The notes: a model not told the origin generated them from the letters alone. A stretch of 64,000 nucleotides of DNA from Cochleicola gelatinilyticus (GCF_001637325.1 NZ_LRXL01000026.1:124001-188000), one strand, 5' to 3'. Counted from the first letter of the stretch, positions 34,599 to 44,246 are shown. Numbers and translations: made by a program.

Positions 34599-35903
34599 AT
34601 GAAAAAAATAATCCTATTTACTGGTATTCTATTTGCATGTTGCACGACAAATTCTAATGCTCAATTTTTCAAAAAATTAGGCGAGAAAGTTGGAAAAGCC
34701 GCAGAACGTGGTGTTGAGAGAACTGTAGAGCGTCGGGTAGAAAGAGAAACAGAAAAATCGACCGACAGAACGCTCGATACTATAATAGAAGCACCAAAAT
34801 CTAAAAAGAAGCGCAAACGAAATCGCCGTAACAAAAACGACTCGGGCAATGTAATTGGTGGTGCACCCAATCAAGAAAACAACACTTCTAACGAACCTGA
34901 CTACACGGTATCCTCAAATTTCGACTTTACTCCGGGAACCGTTTCCATTTTTAATGATGATTTTTCAAAAGATGGTCCAGGCGATTTTCCTGCTAAATGG
35001 GACACCAATGGCTCAGGAGAATTAGTGACCATAAATGGAAAGAAATGGTTTCGGTTAGGGAACAGCAGCACATTTATCCCCATGACAACAACTACGCTGC
35101 CAGAAAACTACACCGTACAATTTGATTTATTAACACAGGGACTAGATAAAAAAACAAGTTCACAGGCTTATGTAACACTTGCTTTTGAAGATACTAAGGG
35201 CTATGAAAAACCTTCCACATGGAGTATGGTAGAAATATCTCCTTGTCAATTTATAGGTAATTTAGGGGTTGTAGAAAAGCAAGTAAACGGAAAACGCATA
35301 CTTCGCAACCAGATCGGAAAAGATTATCGAAATACCATTAACGGAAAATCTACTGTAAGCGTTGCGGTCAACAAAACACGAATTCGAGTTTGGCTTAACG
35401 ATAATAAAATAGTAGATGTGCCAAGATTGCGAGATGAAGCTGCAGATGTGTTTAAAATAAAAACTAGAGGACTACGCGACATGAGAAATGTAGATGAGGT
35501 ATACATTACCAATGTAAGAATTGGAAAAGCTGGAGCCGATAACCGAAGTAAATTACTAACAGAAGGACGTTTATCTACAAATGCCATTTTATTTAACACG
35601 GGTTCCGCAACGATTAAAAGTGGTGCAGATGCTGTACTTCGTGAAGTAGCTGGTGCTATGAAATCAAATCCTGAATTAAAGATAATGATTGTTGGACACA
35701 CAGACTCCGATGGTAACGATGCTACCAATCTTACATTATCTAAAGATCGCGCTACCGCTGTAAAAGAAGAATTATTTCTTCAATATGACGTAGAAGCGAA
35801 TAGAATTCAGGTTGACGGAAAAGGAGATACGCAACCCGTAGCCGATAATACTTCTGCTTCTGGGAAAGCACAGAATAGACGGGTAGAATTTATTGCTATG
35901 TAG
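34599..35903 (+). CDS. OmpA-family outer-membrane/peptidoglycan-binding protein
   Basis: 434 residues. The signal peptide (about 1-21, ending SNAQ) is followed by a strongly charged segment of repeated ER/VER units (GKAAERGVERTVERRVERET) and a KKKRKRNRR patch, probably a flexible spacer. Residues 105-310 form a beta-rich domain with FNDDFSKDGPGDFPAKWD and VRVWLNDN-type strands, reminiscent of laminin-G-like sandwiches. The C-terminal 110 residues are an OmpA domain: LFNTGSATIKSGADAVLREV, IMIVGHTDSDG and AQNRRVEFIAM, with the conserved Asp and Arg that bind diaminopimelate. It thus likely links envelope and cell wall. It is followed 69 bases later by another secreted-protein gene. Confidence 0.85.
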   Translation: MKKIILFTGILFACCTTNSNAQFFKKLGEKVGKAAERGVERTVERRVERETEKSTDRTLDTIIEAPKSKKKRKRNRRNKNDSGNVIGGAPNQENNTSNEPDYTVSSNFDFTPGTVSIFNDDFSKDGPGDFPAKWDTNGSGELVTINGKKWFRLGNSSTFIPMTTTTLPENYTVQFDLLTQGLDKKTSSQAYVTLAFEDTKGYEKPSTWSMVEISPCQFIGNLGVVEKQVNGKRILRNQIGKDYRNTINGKSTVSVAVNKTRIRVWLNDNKIVDVPRLRDEAADVFKIKTRGLRDMRNVDEVYITNVRIGKAGADNRSKLLTEGRLSTNAILFNTGSATIKSGADAVLREVAGAMKSNPELKIMIVGHTDSDGNDATNLTLSKDRATAVKEELFLQYDVEANRIQVDGKGDTQPVADNTSASGKAQNRRVEFIAM

Positions 35904-35972
35904 TAAGCTTCAGAAGTAAGAATAATTAAATTATTAAATTCAGTATTTAAAATAACCATTAAACCTATCACG

Positions 35973-36662
35973 ATGAAAACAAAACTTCTATTTACATTCA
36001 TTCTAACTTTTTGTAGTGCCTTGAGCTTCGGGCAAAGTCAATGCAGTGATTATTATCCTTTTTCCGAAGGAACTACGAGTCAAATCACAACTTATGACAG
36101 ACGCGGTAGAACTGCAGCGATTGTCGATTATACCGTAACACAGGTTTCAAATACGGGAGGGAGCGAAGTTGCCGCAATGCAGTCTGTAGTTAAAGATGAA
36201 GATGGAGAGACCATCGCAGAGACCACCTTCGACATTATTTGTTCGGGAGAAACGGTTGCCATAGATTCGAAATCTTTAATATCCCCTCAATTATTTGAAC
36301 AGTACCAATCGATGGAGTATGAAGTCTCGGGTACAAATATCGAGTTTCCAAACAACCTTCAAGTGGGCCAAACACTCCCAGACGCTGACATGCAAATGAG
36401 AATTAATATGGCAGGTATTAATATGAATATGAATGTAGGCATTACAGATCGTAGAGTCACTAACCTTGAAAGTGTAACAACCCCAGCAGGAACTTTTAAC
36501 TGTTTTGTAATAGAGTATACAATGGATATGAGAATGGGAATGAGTCGTACCGGAACTTCCAAGCAATGGATTGCCGAAGGAGTAGGTATGGTTAAGCAAG
36601 AAGATTATAATAGGAGTGGGCGCGTGACCAGTAGCAGTTTACTTACCGCTTTTTCAAATTAA
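35973..36662 (+). CDS. Secreted protein of the DUF3108/TapB-like type
   Basis: 229 residues, function unknown. A signal peptide ends at about residue 20 (LSFGQ). The mature protein starts CSDYYPFSEGTTSQITTYDR and continues as beta strands, including TVTQVSNTGGSEVAAMQSVV, a Met-rich middle (MQMRINMAGINMNMNVGITD), and SVTTPAGTFNCFVIEYTMDM. It ends WIAEGVGMVKQEDYNR followed by GRVTSSSLLTAFSN. The pattern of a purpose-built beta sandwich ending in a GxGMVK motif fits DUF3108/TapB-like proteins, where a similar ending occurs. It lies downstream of the OmpA-type gene on the same strand and converges on lipB. Confidence 0.6.
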   Translation: MKTKLLFTFILTFCSALSFGQSQCSDYYPFSEGTTSQITTYDRRGRTAAIVDYTVTQVSNTGGSEVAAMQSVVKDEDGETIAETTFDIICSGETVAIDSKSLISPQLFEQYQSMEYEVSGTNIEFPNNLQVGQTLPDADMQMRINMAGINMNMNVGITDRRVTNLESVTTPAGTFNCFVIEYTMDMRMGMSRTGTSKQWIAEGVGMVKQEDYNRSGRVTSSSLLTAFSN

Positions 36663-36684
36663 ATTTTTTTTATGTTTATTTAGG

Positions 36685-37401
36685 TTAAGAGGCCGGATTA
36701 GTTTGTACTAGTTCGGCTTCAAACAATGTAGAAAAATGAGTTAGTAATTTCTCTTTAACTTCTTCTGTAGATACTTCTGCAATTCCTAGTTCCACATTAA
36801 GGGAAGTTACAGCTTTGCCTTTAATTCCGCAAGGAATCATATGATCGAAATACCCAAGATCGGCATTCACATTAAGTGCAAATCCATGCATGGTTACCCA
36901 GCGACTAGCACGAACTCCCAATGCACAAATTTTACGTGCAAATGGTGTACCCACATCGAGCCAAACTCCAGTTTCTCCTTTAGATCGTTCTGCTTTAAGA
37001 CCGTATTCTGCCAAAGTTAAAATTACCATTTCTTCTAAAAACCGCAGGTATTTATGAATATCGGTAAAAAAGTTTTCAAGATCTAGGATTGGGTACCCAA
37101 CAATCTGCCCCGGCCCGTGATAGGTAATATCTCCACCTCTATTAATTTTATAAAATGTAGCATTTATTTCTGAAAGTTTCTCTTCTGAAATTAATAAATT
37201 AGAAAGATCACCGCTTTTCCCTAATGTATATACATGGGGGTGTTCTACAAAAAGAAAGTGATTTGAAGTTGGCAACTCTGAAGCTTCCCTCCGATTCTTA
37301 ATCTTGGTATCTAATACTGATTGAAACAGCTTTTCTTGATATTCCCAAGTCTGTTTATAATCTTTTAAGCCTAGATCTTCAAGTATGATTTTTTTATTCA
37401 A
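36685..37401 (-). CDS. lipB: Octanoyl-[acyl-carrier-protein]:protein N-octanoyltransferase
   Basis: 238 residues. LipB moves octanoate from ACP to the lipoyl domains of E2-type proteins, the first step of lipoate assembly. Key blocks are FLFVEHPHVYTLGKSGD, INRGGDITYHGPGQIVGYPI, RKICALGVRASRWVTMHGFA with the conserved lysine, and FDHMIPCGIKGKAVTSL with catalytic Cys191. The start is TTG at 37401: no ATG or GTG fits, and NKKIILEDLGLKDYKQTWEY matches the expected N-terminus. It stands alone, converging on the gene at 35973. The pyruvate dehydrogenase E2 at 3 kb is one of its substrates. Confidence 0.93.
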   Translation of the reverse strand: MNKKIILEDLGLKDYKQTWEYQEKLFQSVLDTKIKNRREASELPTSNHFLFVEHPHVYTLGKSGDLSNLLISEEKLSEINATFYKINRGGDITYHGPGQIVGYPILDLENFFTDIHKYLRFLEEMVILTLAEYGLKAERSKGETGVWLDVGTPFARKICALGVRASRWVTMHGFALNVNADLGYFDHMIPCGIKGKAVTSLNVELGIAEVSTEEVKEKLLTHFSTLFEAELVQTNPAS

Positions 37402-37576
37402 AATTCCTAGTGATTTGATAGGGTGTAAAGATACTCAATTATATAATGACAGTAGGCTTAAGCAAATCGTATTAATTACCATGATTATATGTTAAAACGC
37501 ACGTTGTCTTATACTTTTATTAACACTTTCATTATCTTGCATCTTCAAAATTAATTTTTCAATAAAATAATCTTAA

Positions 37577-39826
37577 ATGAAAAGAATTACCCTACAATCA
37601 ATTTTGGCGGTATCCTTCCTGTTCTTTAGTATGGGGATGGCTGCTCAAAATTCATCTTTCTGGACAGCTGTTTCGGAAAACGATGTAGCCAGCCAACAAT
37701 TACAGCAACGTGTTTCTACTCCTGCTGATTATGAATTATTCAGACTAAATAGTGAAAACTTATCGGCAGCGTTACATACTGCACCACAGCGTAGCGAGGT
37801 TGCAACTTCAAATGTGATCATTCAACTTCCTAATGAAAATGGAGAATTGCAAAATTTTAAAGTAGCCAGAGCCGATGTTCTTAGCGAAGGTTTAAGAGCT
37901 CGTTTTCCAAATATTGGTTCGTATGTAGCTCAAGGAATCGACGATCCAACTGCAATAGCTCGTTTTAGCTATTCTACCATTGGTCTTCATGTAATGATTA
38001 CTTCAGGAGTTCGTGGAACCTATTATATGGATCCGTATACTGCAGATAACAGTACTTATATTGGATATTCTCGAAGAGATGTATCCCAAACAGAGAACAA
38101 CTTTGCCTGTCTTATTGATGACAATGAAGGTCCCGAATTAGATGCTGCACTATTTAACGCGGATGATGGTATGTTACGTACTTACCGTCTTGCAATTGGT
38201 GCGACAGGAGAATACTCTCAATTTCATTTAAATCAACAGGGAGTTCCTTCTACTGCAACCGATGAAGTAAAAAAAGAAGCAGTACTTTCTGCTATGAATG
38301 TTACGATGACCCGTGTAAATGGACTTTTTGAAAGAGATGCTGCACTTACTATGATCATTATAGATAACAATACAGATATCATCTTTTTAAATGCTTCTTC
38401 AGATCCATATACCAATAACAGTGCATTTGCTTTATTAGATGAGAACCAAGAAACCTGTGATGACATTATAGGGTCAGAAAATTACGACATTGGTCATGTT
38501 TTTAGCACCGGTGGTGGTGGTGTTGCACAATTAAATTCTCCTTGTACTACAAGTAAAGCTCGAGGTGTGACTGGAACAAACAGTCCGATCAACGATCCTT
38601 TCGATGTTGATTATGTTGCACATGAGATGGGTCACCAATGGGGAGCTACACACACTTTCAACAATTCGTGTGGCGGAAACAGAACCAATTCTACTGCTTA
38701 CGAGCCAGGAAGTGGATCTACTATTATGGCATACGCAGGGATTTGCGGACCAAATGTACAGAATGCAAGTGATGATTACTTTCATGCAGCAAGTATCAAC
38801 CAAATGTGGAATAATATTTCGGCAGGATCGGGTAGCACATGTGCTATGTTAAGTGAAACGATGAATGCAGCACCTATTGCAGATGCTGGTGAAAATTATG
38901 TAATTCCTCCATCGACACCTTTCGTATTAACTGGAACAGGTACCGATAGTGATGGTGATGCATTAACTTACTGCTGGGAACAATATGACAATCAAATTGC
39001 AACTATGCCTCCAAGTACTTCTTCTACGGTAGGACCTACTTTTCGTTCTTTAGACCCTTCGACCGACACACAACGCTTTTTTCCAGATTTTGAAAGAGTA
39101 TTGTTAAACGGAAGCACAGGAACTACATGGGAACGTTTACCTGCAGTCTCAAGAATCATGCGTTTTCGCCTTACGGTACGTGATAACGTAGCGGGTGGAG
39201 CAGGAACTGCAAGTGATAATACTATTATTACTGTTAATGATACCGACGGACCTTTTGCGGTAACATCTCCTACAGCTACTGCAGAATGGCAAATTAACAG
39301 TACTCAAACGGTTACATGGGATGTAGCAGGAACCGATAGTGCTCCATTTAACACTCCAACCGTAGATATTCTTTTATCTGTAAATAATGGTGAATCTTTT
39401 GATTTTCAATTAGCTACTGGAGTATCAAATAACGGATCAGCAGATATCACAGTTCCTGATATTCCGTTTACAGACGAAGCGAAAATCATGGTACGTTCTG
39501 TTGATAATGTTTTTTATGCATTAAATGCAGGGCAATTCGACATCGACCCATCATTATCAGCTGAAGAATTTGCTTTCGACAATTTCGCATTATGGCCAAA
39601 CCCTGCTAATGGGACGTTTAACCTATCTTTTATTCCTGAGTCTTCAGACAAAGTAGAAGTAGCGCTTTACGACATTAGAGGTCGAGTAATTAGCCAACAA
39701 ACATTCGAAAATGTTTCAGGAACTTTTTCTGAAAGCTTCGATGCTTCTAAGTTAAATACTGGAATGTATTTTGTAAAAATCACAAATGGTGACAAGCAAT
39801 TAACTTCAAAATTAATGAAGAACTAA
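37577..39826 (+). CDS. Secreted reprolysin-like (M12B) zinc metalloprotease with T9SS sorting domain
   Basis: 749 residues. A signal peptide (about 1-22, ending MAAQ) is followed by a propeptide-like region, then a metzincin domain (about residues 205-430). Its zinc motif is HEMGHQWGATH (His349, Glu350, His353, His359), with a downstream IMAYAGICG Met-turn. Next are PKD/Ig-like beta domains (AGENYVIPPSTPFVLTGTG; ITVNDTDGPFAVTSP). The last 80 residues are a type A sorting domain: NFALWPNPANGTFNLSF, VALYDIRGRVI and GMYFVKITNG. The protein should be folded in the periplasm, exported by T9SS and have its tail removed by PorU. The gene is single and ends in a strong terminator. Confidence 0.9.
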   Translation: MKRITLQSILAVSFLFFSMGMAAQNSSFWTAVSENDVASQQLQQRVSTPADYELFRLNSENLSAALHTAPQRSEVATSNVIIQLPNENGELQNFKVARADVLSEGLRARFPNIGSYVAQGIDDPTAIARFSYSTIGLHVMITSGVRGTYYMDPYTADNSTYIGYSRRDVSQTENNFACLIDDNEGPELDAALFNADDGMLRTYRLAIGATGEYSQFHLNQQGVPSTATDEVKKEAVLSAMNVTMTRVNGLFERDAALTMIIIDNNTDIIFLNASSDPYTNNSAFALLDENQETCDDIIGSENYDIGHVFSTGGGGVAQLNSPCTTSKARGVTGTNSPINDPFDVDYVAHEMGHQWGATHTFNNSCGGNRTNSTAYEPGSGSTIMAYAGICGPNVQNASDDYFHAASINQMWNNISAGSGSTCAMLSETMNAAPIADAGENYVIPPSTPFVLTGTGTDSDGDALTYCWEQYDNQIATMPPSTSSTVGPTFRSLDPSTDTQRFFPDFERVLLNGSTGTTWERLPAVSRIMRFRLTVRDNVAGGAGTASDNTIITVNDTDGPFAVTSPTATAEWQINSTQTVTWDVAGTDSAPFNTPTVDILLSVNNGESFDFQLATGVSNNGSADITVPDIPFTDEAKIMVRSVDNVFYALNAGQFDIDPSLSAEEFAFDNFALWPNPANGTFNLSFIPESSDKVEVALYDIRGRVISQQTFENVSGTFSESFDASKLNTGMYFVKITNGDKQLTSKLMKN

Positions 39827-39847
39827 TTGATCTAACTTATTGATTTT

Positions 39848-39883
39848 AAAAAGGCTCGGAATGTATTCCGAGCCTTTTTTTTT
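39848..39883 (+). terminator. Terminator of the metalloprotease gene
   Basis: GGCTCGGAAT (39853-39862) pairs perfectly with ATTCCGAGCC (39865-39874) and is followed by nine T. The remaining 200 bases to 40084 show no gene. Confidence 0.92.
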
Positions 39884-40084
39884 ATCTTAATTTCAGAAAC
39901 TAGAACCTCATATCGTGCAGCGGTAAACTTCAGAAGAGTTCAAAGGAAATACGCTTTCTAATATTAGCGTCTTTTACTAAATATACTTCTAAAGTATTCA
40001 ACCACTAAATACAAACTAAGACCGATTGTTTCAACAAAGAACACATGTATTCTTTGAAGGTTTAAAATGCCCAGTTTATTTCAA

Positions 40085-40116
40085 TAAAAAAAGCCGCACT
40101 TGTCAGCACGGCTTTT
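40085..40116 (-). terminator. Terminator of the 40137 lipoprotein operon
   Basis: On the minus strand AAAAGCCG (40116-40109) pairs with CGGCTTTT (40096-40089), followed by T-rich sequence, about 20 bases after the stop codon at 40137. It faces the plus-strand terminator at 39848, closing a 310-base gap that otherwise holds nothing recognisable. Confidence 0.8.
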
Positions 40117-40136
40117 GTATGGTAATATTAGATCAC

Positions 40137-40679
40137 CTACATTGAAATCATTCGCGAGATCGAAGTAACTCGCTGTTCTGTTACTTCAGGCACTTTAAAA
40201 TCCAAATGCATCATAATTCCTTTATTTGTTTTTTCTAACTTTAGGCTTCCGTTAGTTACTCTATAATGCCCTGCCTCTCCTTTGCAGTAACATTGTTTTC
40301 CGAAGAGCAATTGTACATCTTGCAAATTAGAATCGCTCAAGCTCATTGTATTAGTTACTTCAGGAAGTTCAAATTGAATAGTTTCAGAATAATTTCCATC
40401 TGCCGTTCCTGCAGGCCCCTTTTTTGCATAGGTATAGGTTACAACGGTTTTATTTCCTGCTTCTATTACCGAATACAAACCTCCAGTGGCTTCATCATCG
40501 GCAACAGTTAACGTTGCATTTTCTCTTACTTCCACAGTACATTCACCGCCTTCAGGACACATTTCTTTCATATTCATAGAGGTTTCGGTGGTGTTTCCTT
40601 GTTGCTCTGCTTCTTTCTCTGAAGTAGATTTACATGAATTTGCCAGGATAAGCGCTAAAGAAATTAATAATACTTTCAT
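40137..40679 (-). CDS. Uncharacterised lipoprotein
   Basis: 180 residues. The N-terminus MKVLLISLALILANSC is a lipoprotein signal with the lipidated Cys at residue 16. A Ser/Thr/Glu-rich spacer with MCPEGGECTVEV follows. The body (about residues 50-180) is beta-rich: LYSVIEAGNKTVVTYTYAKK, ETIQFELPEV, GHYRVTNGSLKLE and MMHLDFKVPEV. Four further cysteines (MCPEGGECT and KQCYCKGEAG) could form disulfides. I recognise no family. It is the last gene of a three-gene envelope operon, 21 bases after the next lipoprotein gene. Confidence 0.7.
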   Translation of the reverse strand: MKVLLISLALILANSCKSTSEKEAEQQGNTTETSMNMKEMCPEGGECTVEVRENATLTVADDEATGGLYSVIEAGNKTVVTYTYAKKGPAGTADGNYSETIQFELPEVTNTMSLSDSNLQDVQLLFGKQCYCKGEAGHYRVTNGSLKLEKTNKGIMMHLDFKVPEVTEQRVTSISRMISM

Positions 40680-40700
40680 ATATAATGGTTTAAATTTAAA

Positions 40701-41441
40701 TTATTCGTTTTCTAGAATGACTTCCAAGTCGAGTACATCGGGATTTCTTATATACGCTGTAAAAGATCGTTCTATTACAATGGTTTTTCCGTCTAAGGAA
40801 AATGTTGCATCTTCTACAGAGGCTTCCTTAATTTTCTTCGGAAAGGTATATTTTAATTTATAGGTCGAACTCCCCATAAAGGCTTCCATTCCCTGCATGC
40901 TATCGAGTTGTTTTTTATGCGCTGCTTCATCGATAATATAGGCATCTCGTTTAAAAACATCGTTTGTAAACGAAAAACTTGTACCAAAAACCTCACCTGA
41001 AGCATCTTCGGTTTTACTCACATTGGTATCTCCCATAGAAGGCATTAAGCGCGAAGAGTTTTGCATGCCATTCATTAATTCATTTGCTTCAGCTACATTA
41101 GAAAAATCGGTAAACATATCGAAGACCATAGTACCTTCATCGGTATCTATTACCATATGTAATTTATAATTTTCTAATTTTTTCAATTTGCGCTGCTCAG
41201 CTTCAGGAAGCGTCGCAATACTATCCTTTTTTTCTTCTAAAAATTGTTTAAATGAGATAATAGAATCGATACGTTTCGGAATAGAGTCTTTCATTAAATC
41301 ACCCCCAAATGCCATCATTTCACTTAAATCCATTTCGATCGCCATACGTCCGCTTCCATCCTCTTGTAAGGTCATAGTTTCAGTAAAAGAGCAACTGGCA
41401 AAAAAAACAACAATACTTATTAATGCTAAAAACTGCTTCAT
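40701..41441 (-). CDS. Uncharacterised lipoprotein
   Basis: 246 residues from the ATG at 41441. The frame extends 21 codons further, but that extension would overlap the YqaE gene, and the chosen start gives a perfect lipoprotein signal (MKQFLALISIVVFFASC, Cys17). The mature part begins SFTETMTLQEDGSGRMAIEM, contains a methionine-rich acidic helix, and has beta-rich segments such as HMVIDTDEGTMVFDMFTDF and YKLKYTFPKKI. No family is recognised beyond similarity in style to other flavobacterial lipoproteins. It lies 7 bases after the YqaE stop and 21 bases before the next lipoprotein gene, so all three are probably co-transcribed. Confidence 0.7.
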   Translation of the reverse strand: MKQFLALISIVVFFASCSFTETMTLQEDGSGRMAIEMDLSEMMAFGGDLMKDSIPKRIDSIISFKQFLEEKKDSIATLPEAEQRKLKKLENYKLHMVIDTDEGTMVFDMFTDFSNVAEANELMNGMQNSSRLMPSMGDTNVSKTEDASGEVFGTSFSFTNDVFKRDAYIIDEAAHKKQLDSMQGMEAFMGSSTYKLKYTFPKKIKEASVEDATFSLDGKTIVIERSFTAYIRNPDVLDLEVILENE

Positions 41442-41448
41442 CAAAAAT

Positions 41449-41604
41449 TTATTTAGGATTGTTAAGAATAATAAGTGCAGCAATAACTCCAGGAATCCAT
41501 CCACAGATGGTCAATATTAAAACAATTAACACCGACCCGCAACCTTTATCGATTACAGCAAGAGGCGGAAATAAAACAGAAAGCACAACTCTCCAAAAAC
41601 TCAT
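41449..41604 (-). CDS. YqaE/Pmp3-family small membrane protein
   Basis: A 51-residue gene below common ORF cutoffs. Translation from the ATG at 41604 gives MSFWRVVLSVLFPPLAVIDK, then a glycine-cysteine turn and a second hydrophobic helix containing LTICGWIPGVIAALIIL, ending LNNPK. The two-helix hairpin with FPPLAV and CGWIPG is diagnostic of the YqaE/Pmp3 (UPF0057) family. In yeast and plants Pmp3 affects membrane potential and salt tolerance; the bacterial role is unknown. It is the first gene of a three-gene envelope operon with the two lipoproteins. An unrelated plus-strand frame here is only its shadow. Confidence 0.85.
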   Translation of the reverse strand: MSFWRVVLSVLFPPLAVIDKGCGSVLIVLILTICGWIPGVIAALIILNNPK

Positions 41605-41806
41605 AGAAACAAATTTACAAATTAATACTATAGCCTATATGTCTTTTGTTAAGGCAAATGTTACACATTTAGCGAATAGTAAAATTATAACTAGTTATTT
41701 CAACAAACTTTAAATAGTGAAAAAGTTAAGAAGGTTTTAGGAAAGCCATATCGGTTAATTCTGCGAAATACCCTAATTTTGCAGCTTTAAATTAAAGAAC
41801 CACTGT

Positions 41807-43501
41807 ATGCAACTTTCTGAACAGGAACAAGTACGTAGAGAGAAACTCTCACAATTACGCCAGCTAAACATCAACCCGTATCCAGCCGATTTATACCCAG
41901 TAGATCACACAACAAAACAGCTGAAACAGGACTTTAAAGAGGGTAAAAAGGTTGTAATTGCAGGCCGATTAATGTCGCGACGTATTCAAGGGAAAGCCTC
42001 TTTTGCAGAACTACAGGATTCTGAAGGCCGTATACAGGTTTACTTTAACCGGGATGAAATTTGTACTGGAGAAGATAAATCTTTGTACAACGATGTGTAT
42101 AAAAAATTACTGGACATCGGTGATTTTATCGGTATCGAGGGTGAGTTATTTACAACTCAAGTAGGGGAAAAAACGGTCATGGTGAAAAACTTTGTATTGC
42201 TTTCTAAAGCATTGCGCCCACTCCCCTTACCAAAAGTAGATAGCGAAGGAAACAAACATGACGAGTTCAACGATCCTGAATTACGATACCGCCAACGGTA
42301 TGCAGATTTGGTCGTGAATCCACATGTAAAAGAAGTTTTTAAAAAAAGAACAAAACTTTTTAATGCCATGCGTACGTTTTTTAACGAACGTGACTATTTT
42401 GAGGTTGAAACACCAGTATTGCAACCTATAGCTGGTGGTGCAGCAGCACGTCCCTTTGTAACGCATCATAATTCTCTTGACATGCCGCTTTACATGAGAA
42501 TTGCAAACGAACTTTATTTAAAACGTCTTATCGTAGGTGGATTCGATGGGGTGTACGAGTTTTCTAAAAACTTTAGAAATGAAGGGATGGACCGTACCCA
42601 CAACCCAGAATTTACCGCTATGGAAATTTACGTGGCGTATAAGGATTACAATTGGATGATGGACTTCTGTGAGCAATTACTTGAATTCTGTGCTACGGAA
42701 GTAAATGGAACTTCGAAAGCTACCTTCGGAAAGCATGAAATCGATTTTAAAGCGCCCTATCCAAGAGTGACCATGGCAGATGCTATTAAAAAATTCACAG
42801 GTTTCGACATTAACGGAAAATCTGAAGACGAATTACGCCAAGCCGCAAAAGATCTGGGAGTCGAAGTGGATGCTACCATGGGGAAAGGAAAATTAATCGA
42901 TGAAATTTTTGGTGAAAAATGTGAAGGAAACTTTATTCAGCCAACCTTTATTACCGATTATCCAAAGGAGATGAGCCCGCTTTGTAAAGAACATCGCGAC
43001 AATCCGGAGCTTACAGAACGTTTCGAACTAATGGTCTGCGGAAAAGAGATCGCCAACGCATATAGCGAATTAAACGACCCAATAGATCAAAGAGAACGAT
43101 TTGAGGCACAATTAAAACTTGCCGAAAAAGGAGATGACGAGGCTACAGCTTTTATCGATTATGACTTCTTACGAGCATTAGAATACGGAATGCCACCTAC
43201 GAGTGGAATGGGAATTGGAATGGACCGACTTATTATGTTTTTAACCAATAATGCGTCAATACAAGAAGTATTATTTTTCCCTCAAATGAAACCGGAAAAG
43301 AAAAAAGTTGCCATGACCGAAGAAGAGAAAGCTGTTTTTACACTTCTTAAAGCGAATTCTCCTATTGAACTAGAAGCACTAAAAACCCAAAGCGGATTGA
43401 GTAATAAGAAATGGGATAAGACCATTAAAGGATTAACAAAAAGCCAAGTTGCAAAAGTTAGTAAAACCGACGATGGCTTGTTTGTAGAAGCCGTTTCTTA
43501 A
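41807..43501 (+). CDS. lysS: Lysine--tRNA ligase, class II
   Basis: 564 residues. It charges tRNA-Lys with lysine. The N-terminal OB-fold anticodon-binding domain occupies about residues 55-150 (VVIAGRLMSRRIQGKASFAE). The class II core has motif 1 around FEVETPVLQPIAGGAAARPF, motif 2 in FRNEGMDRTHNPEFTAMEIY, and motif 3 in GMPPTSGMGIGMDRLIM. A C-terminal extension of about 65 residues (AMTEEEKAVFTLLKANSPIE onward) is an extra winged-helix-like piece seen in several Bacteroidota enzymes. A TAATTTTG box at 41776-41783 is a possible minus-7 element. A strong terminator follows. Confidence 0.95.
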   Translation: MQLSEQEQVRREKLSQLRQLNINPYPADLYPVDHTTKQLKQDFKEGKKVVIAGRLMSRRIQGKASFAELQDSEGRIQVYFNRDEICTGEDKSLYNDVYKKLLDIGDFIGIEGELFTTQVGEKTVMVKNFVLLSKALRPLPLPKVDSEGNKHDEFNDPELRYRQRYADLVVNPHVKEVFKKRTKLFNAMRTFFNERDYFEVETPVLQPIAGGAAARPFVTHHNSLDMPLYMRIANELYLKRLIVGGFDGVYEFSKNFRNEGMDRTHNPEFTAMEIYVAYKDYNWMMDFCEQLLEFCATEVNGTSKATFGKHEIDFKAPYPRVTMADAIKKFTGFDINGKSEDELRQAAKDLGVEVDATMGKGKLIDEIFGEKCEGNFIQPTFITDYPKEMSPLCKEHRDNPELTERFELMVCGKEIANAYSELNDPIDQRERFEAQLKLAEKGDDEATAFIDYDFLRALEYGMPPTSGMGIGMDRLIMFLTNNASIQEVLFFPQMKPEKKKVAMTEEEKAVFTLLKANSPIELEALKTQSGLSNKKWDKTIKGLTKSQVAKVSKTDDGLFVEAVS

Positions 43502-43522
43502 AATCACACACCTAGAATTAAT

Positions 43523-43562
43523 AAAGCTCCAAAGGAACCTATGTCCCTTTGGAGCTTTTGTT
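43523..43562 (+). terminator. Terminator of lysS
   Basis: AAAGCTCCAAAGG (43523-43535) pairs with CCTTTGGAGCTTT (43546-43558), thirteen perfect pairs, then T-rich sequence. It lies between the converging lysS and YiaA-type genes and may serve both. Confidence 0.9.
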
Positions 43563-43572
43563 GTTACCAAGC

Positions 43573-44082
43573 TTATCTATCCTGCTGATTTGCCCATTGA
43601 ACATCCCGTGTATTTTTTTGAACAGCAACGGCTGCAAATAAACTTAACAAGAAAGACATTCCGTAGAATCCTTTTTCGCTTAACTCGAGGTCCGCATTCC
43701 AGAGTCCGATAATGAGTAATAAAATAGATGCGATGGTCGTGAACCAACTAATTCCGTAGTAAATATCGGTTACTGGGATTTCTTCCATGCGGTCTCGTAC
43801 ACTTTTTTGTACAGAAACCACAGAGAACAAACCAAAGAGCAAAATCGTAAAATAATAGCCTTTCTCATTCAGCCACATGTCCGCATTCCATAATCCGATG
43901 CAGTACGAGATCATCCCTGCGAATAAAGCGGTCCAACTCGCCGATATAAAAGCAGGAGTTGGCTTACAGCTAAATGTTGGGTTCTTTTTAGTTTCACTTT
44001 TCATGTTTTCAATAAGCGATGCATTTACGGGCTTTTTATCTGATTTTCCCATGATCGGAGAATTTGAAATCTCATGTTCCAT
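43573..44082 (-). CDS. YiaA/YiaB-type inner-membrane protein with two repeats
   Basis: 169 residues. After a short hydrophilic N-terminus with a basic [11 protein letters not shown] stretch, the protein contains two similar modules of two helices each. Each module ends in a recognisable block: [20 protein letters not shown] with SVQKSVRD, then [20 protein letters not shown] with AVQKNTRD. This is the YiaAB two-helix domain duplicated in one chain. The protein should sit in the inner membrane with four helices; its function is unknown. It diverges from the helical-protein gene at 44247 and converges on lysS. Confidence 0.85.
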   Translation of the reverse strand: MEHEISNSPIMGKSDKKPVNASLIENMKSETKKNPTFSCKPTPAFISASWTALFAGMISYCIGLWNADMWLNEKGYYFTILLFGLFSVVSVQKSVRDRMEEIPVTDIYYGISWFTTIASILLLIIGLWNADLELSEKGFYGMSFLLSLFAAVAVQKNTRDVQWANQQDR

Positions 44083-44246
44083 AATCTTAAGTTTTAAATG
44101 AATTTATTTCGATTCTAAAACAAAGATGCTTCAATCGATGGCATTGAAAAAAGAAAAATAATCCTAACACTTACGATTAAAATAGTAATTTTAGCGTGTT
44201 TACTACTGAAATTAAAAACAGCTGTTTTCATATAACTTACGATTAA

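Noticed and set aside
41188-41713. Two plus-strand frames near the YqaE gene
   Set aside because: They lie opposite the lipoprotein and YqaE genes, which are both well supported on the minus strand.
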